Source: Eublepharis macularius
Lineage: Eukaryota > Chordata > Lepidosauria > Squamata > Eublepharidae
Assembly (NCBI RefSeq): GCF_028583425.1
Contig: NC_072791.1
Span: 17,565,868-17,629,867 of the forward strand
Direction of reading: 5' to 3'
Length of the DNA: 64,000 bases
This document shows positions 58,268 through 64,000 of this stretch, in pieces. The translations under genes were made by a program, and so were the position numbers. Within the stretch, counting starts at the first letter, position 1; every line of letters starts with the position of its first letter. Under the pieces are notes generated by a model. That model had not been told where the DNA came from. It saw only the letters and a list, made by a program, of their open reading frames with translations, and searched no databases.

Positions 58268-60232
58268 AAAGGCAACGTTACAAAAAGTATCAGTGCAGAC
58301 TTGTTAATTGTCAACTGTCCTGTAAGAGGTCTGATTTTTTTTTTAATTTCAGCCTTGTTGAAGGACCTCTTACAAGGATGGTGGCATGCCTTCATACTGC
58401 ATGCGCTTTCCACCGCAGGCTTTTGCCTGCCCGTTGCTTAGCAGCCGCTACTGCAAGGAAGCAGCTGGACATTGAGCTGAACTATTGCTATTAAAATGAA
58501 AAATCAGTGTGCAGTCGCTCCTAAAGGCAACTATAACGCCAAATTTGTTTCATACCAGAGTAGACAAACCCACACGGATCTTCCTCTCAGGAGTCTGGTT
58601 AGACTGCATTCATACCGGCACTTGGCACTGCATCGGACCAGATCCCACCTCATGCTGGCAAGGGAAGCTGCAGCATCGGCACGTGCATAAGATGACAGTG
58701 GGAGATGTACTAGATAGCCCCACACAGCATGTTCCAAGCAAGTGTCAAAGTGGCCTCAGAACTTAGAACTAGAATCAGAAAACTTGAGCAAGAGAAATCC
58801 ACTTGCCTTTCTCTGTCATATACTTTAACAGGGCATCACAATGGGACAGAAAAGAGAGTGAAGCACACACACACACACCAACTTGTTCGGTAATAGAACA
58901 ATTGCCAAAGCAGCACAGCTGAAACAAAGGGACAGAGGTACTGGATCTATTTGCAGGATGTGCACTCAGGATATAAATAATACAAGGAAGCTGGGAAGGA
59001 GCTTGGGCATAAAAACGAGTAAAATTGAGAGATCACAAAAATAGCGAGTTTAAACAGGTCCCAACTCATTTTGGCTTCTAAAGGCAAATAGATTTCATAC
59101 GTCTTAAGGATAAAATGCTATCCTCCCCTCAGTTAATGAACCTTTAATCTGGGTTTCGTTATTGTATCACTACATCCTTTAGGCATGTGAAGTCTTTTTT
59201 AAAAATCCCTTTGCCCACATGAGAAGAGGGAGTGAAACCCAGAATTCTGAGCAAGGCCTTTTCTCTTAGAAGGAATCCTTTGCTACCTGTGCAAAGGGGG
59301 GTATTCTTCACTGAGAAGATTAGTAACAGCAGAAAAGTTGCCCTAAAAGACATCTCGGCCACGTGTGGACACCGGGGAAGGCTGAGTGGGTTCTAGCTCA
59401 CACCATTCATTCATTCAACAGGGAGATTCAGGTGTGTGCCTCACACCTGAGAGTCCTGTGTCACATGCTTTTTAAAAATCCATTTTGGAGCATGTAGGGG
59501 TCCAATTCATATGGGGAGAGGGTTGAGCCCCTCCCCTTGCTTTGCTGACCCCAAAGAGCCACATCAGTTTAGACCCTGCCCTCCTTTGGACCTGATCCAA
59601 ATCCCACACCAGCATGCCTGAGAATTGAGGTTTAATTTTAAAAAAAAAAAACCACTGGGAGCACTGGACACAACTCCCCTTAGTTTAGTCCCAAACTCAA
59701 ACTGGAATATTCTCCAACGTTCTTAGCTGCTGGGGTTTCCACAGCAGACAAGAAAGATGGGAGAAGAATCCCTGAAAGACACTTTGGAAAAAAACAGTGT
59801 ATGCCGTCTTAAGAATCACCGCTTCCCTTAAGGGACCCTTGAGACCTGCAGTTTTGTAATAAGGCTGTTGTCTGTAATCCACTCGGCCCCAAATCCCAGT
59901 AACATCCTCTGGCTTGGACTAGCACCTCAGCACTGTCTCCCACTCTCCTGACATACGGTGCTGTTGAACGGTCCTGAAAACTGCACTGCACAGAACTGCC
60001 ATTCGCATGCAAATCAAGACAGAAAATGGAAAGGGGGGGGGGTTCTTACATTTTCAAGTTATACCGGTGGAGACTCAGAAACAATAGTGGGCCTACACCA
60101 GTGCAACTAAATGGTCTGTCAGTTGCTTCTTGGGAGTAAGCAATAGACAGGGTAACTGTACAAGTAGAAGCAACCAGAAAGATGGGAGGAAGGGTGACAG
60201 GGGACACAAACCATGAACTCTCTCTCTCATAC

Positions 60233-60254
60233 ACACACACACACACACACACAC
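60233..60254. repeat. (CA)n microsatellite
   Basis: About 11 uninterrupted CA units, possibly length-variable. Confidence 0.9.
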
Positions 60255-60562
60255 TCTATAATCTGGGGCATAATTAGAAAAGGGGGGGCATTCAAGTCCA
60301 CCAGGGATGGTTCATAGTGACGGAGTTCACCTATACCTTTCACTTCATGGGCTCTTGCAGCCCTTTATCAGGTTTATCATGACCAGCCCCAGCCGGTAAT
60401 CCACATCTCCCCTCTGCAGAGTCAAGTGAAATACACAAATGAAGGGCTTTTCTTCCAACAGAAGCAGTTCTAATAACAAATTACGAAATTAGTAATATAA
60501 TACAAGGTTTTGTTTTAGGTGGTAAAAGAATAGAAATATGGTTGTGTTAGCAAACATTGCTG

Positions 60563-60714
60563 CTAAACATTTTCATCTTTAAGCTCTGCGTCGTAAAAAT
60601 CCTCTTCTTTTGGGGTACCGTTATATATTGCATATTCCCAGTGGACGGGGTCTTCTTCAAAAACAGGTTGTAAGTAAAGAGATGGCTCTGCCTTGGATCG
60701 GGAGATACAGAAAG
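60563..60714 (-). CDS. Last coding exon of an unidentified minus-strand gene
   Basis: The minus strand has a classic acceptor (T-rich tract then TTTTCAATGCAG, ending at 60715), followed by 152 coding bases: two bases completing a split codon (phase-1 intron), 49 codons and a TAG at 60563-60565. The peptide is acidic, with RSKAEPSLYLQPVF, EEDPVHWEYAIYNGTP, then KEEDFYDAELKDENV at the very end. I do not recognise the family. The gene is tail to tail with the SERTA gene; in human, CLBA1 is tail to tail with CDCA4, so CLBA1 is a positional candidate, not a sequence-based one. The open frame extends upstream to 60763, giving an apparent hydrophobic leader, but that is the intron's T-rich tract and begins with TTG, not ATG. 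The rest of the gene must lie in or beyond the right end. Confidence 0.7.
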
Positions 60715-60816
60715 CTGCATTGAAAAGACAAAAAAGCAAAGTGAGGACCACTCTAGGCAGCAAACAAGGCTTGACTCAGTACTGCAGCCAATCTCAGCTC
60801 AGTGAAGAATAGACTT

Positions 60817-61185
60817 AGAATCATAGAGTTTGAAGGGACCTCTAGGGTCATCTAGTCCAACCCCCAGCACAATGCAGAAAATTCACAAATCCACCCCCCA
60901 CACACACACACACACACTCAGTGACCCTTACTCCGTGCCCAGAAGATGGCAAAACACCTCCAGGATCCCTAGCCAAACTGGCCTGGTGGAAATTGCTACC
61001 TGATCCCCCCTCCCCCCCATGATCTGCCTAGGTTCAAAGAATAAGCATTGCTGTCAGATGGCCGTCTAGCCTGTACTTAAAAACCTCCAAAGGAGAGCCC
61101 ACCACCTCCCGAGGAAGCCCGTTCCACTGAGGGACCGCTCTGTCAGGAAGTTCTTCCTAATGTTTAGCTGAAAACTTTTTTCATT
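60817..61185 (-). mobile_element. CR1 LINE 3' end, reverse orientation
   Basis: Starts with AGAATCATAGA, the reverse complement of the CR1 end ATTCTATGATTCT, followed by 'gaagggacctctagggtcat', 'ctagtccaacccccagcaca' and, farther on, 'gaagttcttcctaatgttta'. These are conserved CR1 landmarks in order. Contains a (CA)n run near 60898. Confidence 0.88.
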
Positions 61186-63894
61186 GAATGATGCTCATGT
61201 CTCATTCACGCACTTCACACAAGTTTTTTGGCATATGCCCAAACACAATGTATGGAAACAGTCCTTTGCAATGTTTTACAGGGAAATTTATAATGGAAAG
61301 GACCCTACTTCAACGCTCTTTATAGGCCACACAAATCAACCCCAGATTGGCTAACAATGATCCTATTTTATGTACTTATTATAGGATTTTTACCCCGCCT
61401 TCCTGCTTAAAAATGGCCTTCAAGATAGCAGATGGTGTTTTAAAACACACCACAACAAAGCAACCAAGTTGGGGGGGGAAAAAACAGACCCAAGAATAAA
61501 AAAATATTAAAAGTTTTTTTAAAGCAGCATTACTGCCAATTCAAAGGCCATTACAAGCACAGGTAAATAGAATGATTTCTCCAGGTGCCTAAATAATGAT
61601 AATGCAGCTGCTAGGTCGCTATCGCTGGGAGGGACGTCTGCAACCAGACCACTAGCACAAGAAAGGCCTTCTTTCCGGAAGCAGCATGTAGCAGATGACG
61701 GGCACAGGGAGAACGGCCTCTGACACAGTTCTTATCTCAGAGGCAGGATCACACCACAATAAGTGGTCTTCGAAAGACTCTGGTCTAGGGGCATTTTGAG
61801 GTGTAAAACCATTTATCCAGGTAGCAAGATAGTGGTAATATAATACTCCACAAAGGGGGGGGGCTGCAAAAATCACAGGGGGGGGGAATCGAGGCAGTCA
61901 GACGAGGTTCCCTGCCGCTCTTCCTTGCAACCCGCCCTCCCACAGACCCTTCCCTGTGTGTTGCATCAGCAATGCTGTTTTCATATGAAGCAAGAGAGCA
62001 ATTTCAAAATTCGGCATGGAAGAGGGAATGCAGAACCCTTCCTTCCCTTACCCCAGCTTTTCCATCCACTTGGCATTCTGGTCTCAGCTCCATGGGCAGA
62101 AACAATAGTAAAGATGCGAGTGGTGAAATTTACAGCACCCTCCATCCATCTGCTCAGGCTACCCTTTAAAGGACTTCCCAACCTCCCTTCAGTCGTTTGA
62201 AATACCTGGTAATTATTACGATGCTGCTCATCACCTTGTGCTACAATAATCAAAAACTAAACAGGTGCATCCGTCCACTTTTCCTGCCCTTCATCACCAG
62301 CTATGAATTCAAATTATTGAACTGATTCCCTCTACTGAAACACAATACAATGCTATACCTAGAGTCAAATCTTTGTTTCCTTCCACCCCCCCCCCCCCCA
62401 AGATCTGCACATCTAAAAATGCGGCAATTGAACTGATGTGCTTCATATTTCACCTAATCACAAATTCTTTAAAAAAAAGTTTTTCCTCCTCCCTTTCACC
62501 CCACCCCACCAAACCCAGAAGGCAACTCGCTAGCAATGGTACCATTCCTAGAACAAAGAGAGAAAGCTTTGTTTCCCATAAACAGCTCATTCCATGAAAG
62601 CTAAATTAAAAGCACCATTAGAACTCCCGGACCCAGTAGAAGGGGGGGGGGCTTCTTATTGTAGCATGAAATATACACATCGTCTCAACATAGCCCACAG
62701 CAGGGAATGTCTCTCATAAGTACAATGGCTCTTTATCGAAAGAAGGCACCAGTTTTGTGCAAGCGCATTATAACAACAGCCATACACGGGGGCCAGAGTG
62801 AAAACACAACGTAGAATTTGCTGCTGGAAGAAGCCATTAAGGGAAGTTTTTCCACAGGAGATGAGTTGTGAGGTTCCTAAGGTGTTTACCCTCCAGTTTG
62901 TAGTCCAAATGTCAGAGTGCCCATCTCCATTTCAAACACTGTCCCCTTCACTGTTAAAAGGAAGCCCTTGCACTGTTTCTCCAGCGCCGTACAATCCAAA
63001 ACTCTGAATCACCACAAACCTGAAAGACAAGCTTGAAGGTCGCCCAAGTCATACCTGCGCTTGCTCCCTTTCATGCCATTTCACAACTCTAAGTCAGCAC
63101 TGCTGGGGGGGGGGTTCCCTCCTTCTTCCAATCCCCGGCCCCTTTTTCGGCTGTCATAGGCCAAGCATTCCAAAAAGTTACAGAGTCTCAAGAGTGTGAT
63201 CCAAGTTCCACAGAAAGTCTAGCCCAGTTTAGTGTACCAGAAAAACAGAACACAATCCACATAAACACCTTTTATTAGGGCCAAAGAAGTACACATCACT
63301 GTGTTCAAGATTTCGAGCACCAGAAGACAGTGGATTGTGCTCGCTCGCTCTGATTTTATTTATGGGCCAACAAGGCTACTGACAACTTCTTTCTAAAGCT
63401 ATGATACATGAATTTGGCCAATCAAGAGAGGAACGTGACATCTGGAGGATCAAGTGACCATCAAAAGACTCTCCGAGAATGCAACATGAGGTAAACTACA
63501 GACATTGGCCTCTGTTGGACCCTATACCTCATGCGACATTTTCAATTTGCCTCCTAAATTGATGAAGTGACTCCTGTCTTCTCTGCCCCAAAAGGACTTT
63601 TGAGTCGCACTGGTTTAGAGAGAAATGAGAGACATTTGCTGGACATAGTTAGTGCCTATGGAATTTGATTTATTGCTTCTTGCCCCCAAAGAGCTGGCTG
63701 TAACTTGAAACTAGCACCTTCCGAAGCAGTCCTGCTCCTTGAGCTGGCCTGACCAATCAGGCCCTGAGGAATTTTCCTCTCTTTTTTTAAACTTCTGTGT
63801 TTATGGGTCGCATCCAGCCTGAGGAAGAATTCTGGTCCTCGGAAGCTTGCACAATGCTGTGTGTCATTTGGCTGATTCTAATAAAGGCAGTTCG

Positions 63895-63990
63895 GATCAT
63901 GCATCTGATGAAGAGAACTTGATTCTCGAAAGCTTATGCTACAATAAAATTGGTTAGTCTTAAAGGTGCTACTGGACTCTTTTTGATGAT
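63895..63990. repeat. Half copy of the fold-back dispersed repeat at the window edge
   Basis: 'tctgatgaagagaacttgat', 'tcgaaagcttatgctacaat' and 'ttagtcttaaaggtgctact' are the right-arm signature. A related tail phrase occurs just before ('tcctcggaagcttgcacaat', 'attctaataaagg') and again at the very end, so the repeat cluster probably continues past 64000. Confidence 0.65.
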
Positions 63991-64000
63991 TCTAATAAAG

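Larger units (their letters stand above)
58245..60562 (-). other. 3' UTR of the minus-strand gene
   Basis: Runs from the stop codon at 60563 down to the cleavage region below the AATAAA at 58262-58267. No large repeat is inserted, only short runs such as (CA)n at 60233-60254 and 58865-58880. The extent is inferred. Confidence 0.5.
60715..64000 (-). other. Intron of the minus-strand gene, to the window edge
   Basis: Contains a CR1 3' end (60817-61185), a possible LINE tail near 61375-61420 ('tttttaccccgccttcctgc'), C and G runs near 61853, 62387 and 62641, and repeat sequence from about 63230. No further exon was recognised; exons of a poorly conserved gene could be missed by eye. Confidence 0.45.

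Noticed and set aside
60563-60763. A 66-residue secreted micropeptide with a hydrophobic leader on the minus strand
   Set aside because: The frame opens with TTG, not ATG, and the hydrophobic leader is exactly the T-rich tract before a good splice acceptor. Only 60563-60714 is taken as coding.

Overview
The window looks like nuclear DNA from a sauropsid, most likely a squamate reptile (lizard or gecko type). Coding density is very low, genes are spliced, there is one strong CpG-island promoter, and the repeats are the usual squamate mix: tRNA-derived MIR/CORE-like SINEs, a 5S-rRNA-derived SINE, CR1-, L2- and L1-like LINE pieces, a Penelope-type fragment, and hAT MITEs with 8-bp target duplications. 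The species call rests on recalled repeat types, not on a database search.

Three host genes are supported. (1) CDCA4, + strand: a single coding exon at 2956-3699 behind a splice acceptor, with a 3' UTR to about 5945; its first exon lies left of the window. (2) A second SERTA-domain gene, + strand: a non-coding first exon in a CpG island (about 25000-25373), a 27.2-kb intron, then one coding exon (52595-53449, 284 aa) and a 3' UTR to about 55960. Its SERTA core is close to CDCA4 (33 of 48 residues by hand), while its C-terminal half resembles SERTAD2/SERTAD3. The pair therefore looks like a tandem duplication or an ancient retained paralogue. (3) On the - strand, tail to tail with gene 2, the last coding exon (60563-60714) and 3' UTR (down to about 58245) of an unidentified gene. 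Gene order in human (CLBA1 convergent with CDCA4) makes CLBA1 a positional candidate only.

Layout: 1-2949 CDCA4 intron; 2950-5945 CDCA4; 6000-24600 intergenic and repeat-rich; 23450-25373 GC-rich regulatory block and promoter; 25374-52590 intron, whose first 3 kb is a G-rich minisatellite with four nearly identical 441-bp higher-order units; 52591-55960 coding exon and 3' UTR; 55960-58245 intergenic; 58245-64000 the - strand gene and its last intron.

The observations most worth following are the tandem SERTA genes, a 131-bp Penelope-type insertion with a perfect 12-bp target duplication and a hammerhead-ribozyme-like core (46036-46166), an eight-unit 35-bp array that multiplies a SINE's TFIIIC B box (11586-11866), and the 441-bp G-rich higher-order repeat just inside the SERTA gene's first intron. 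No complete virus-like or LTR element was recognised.
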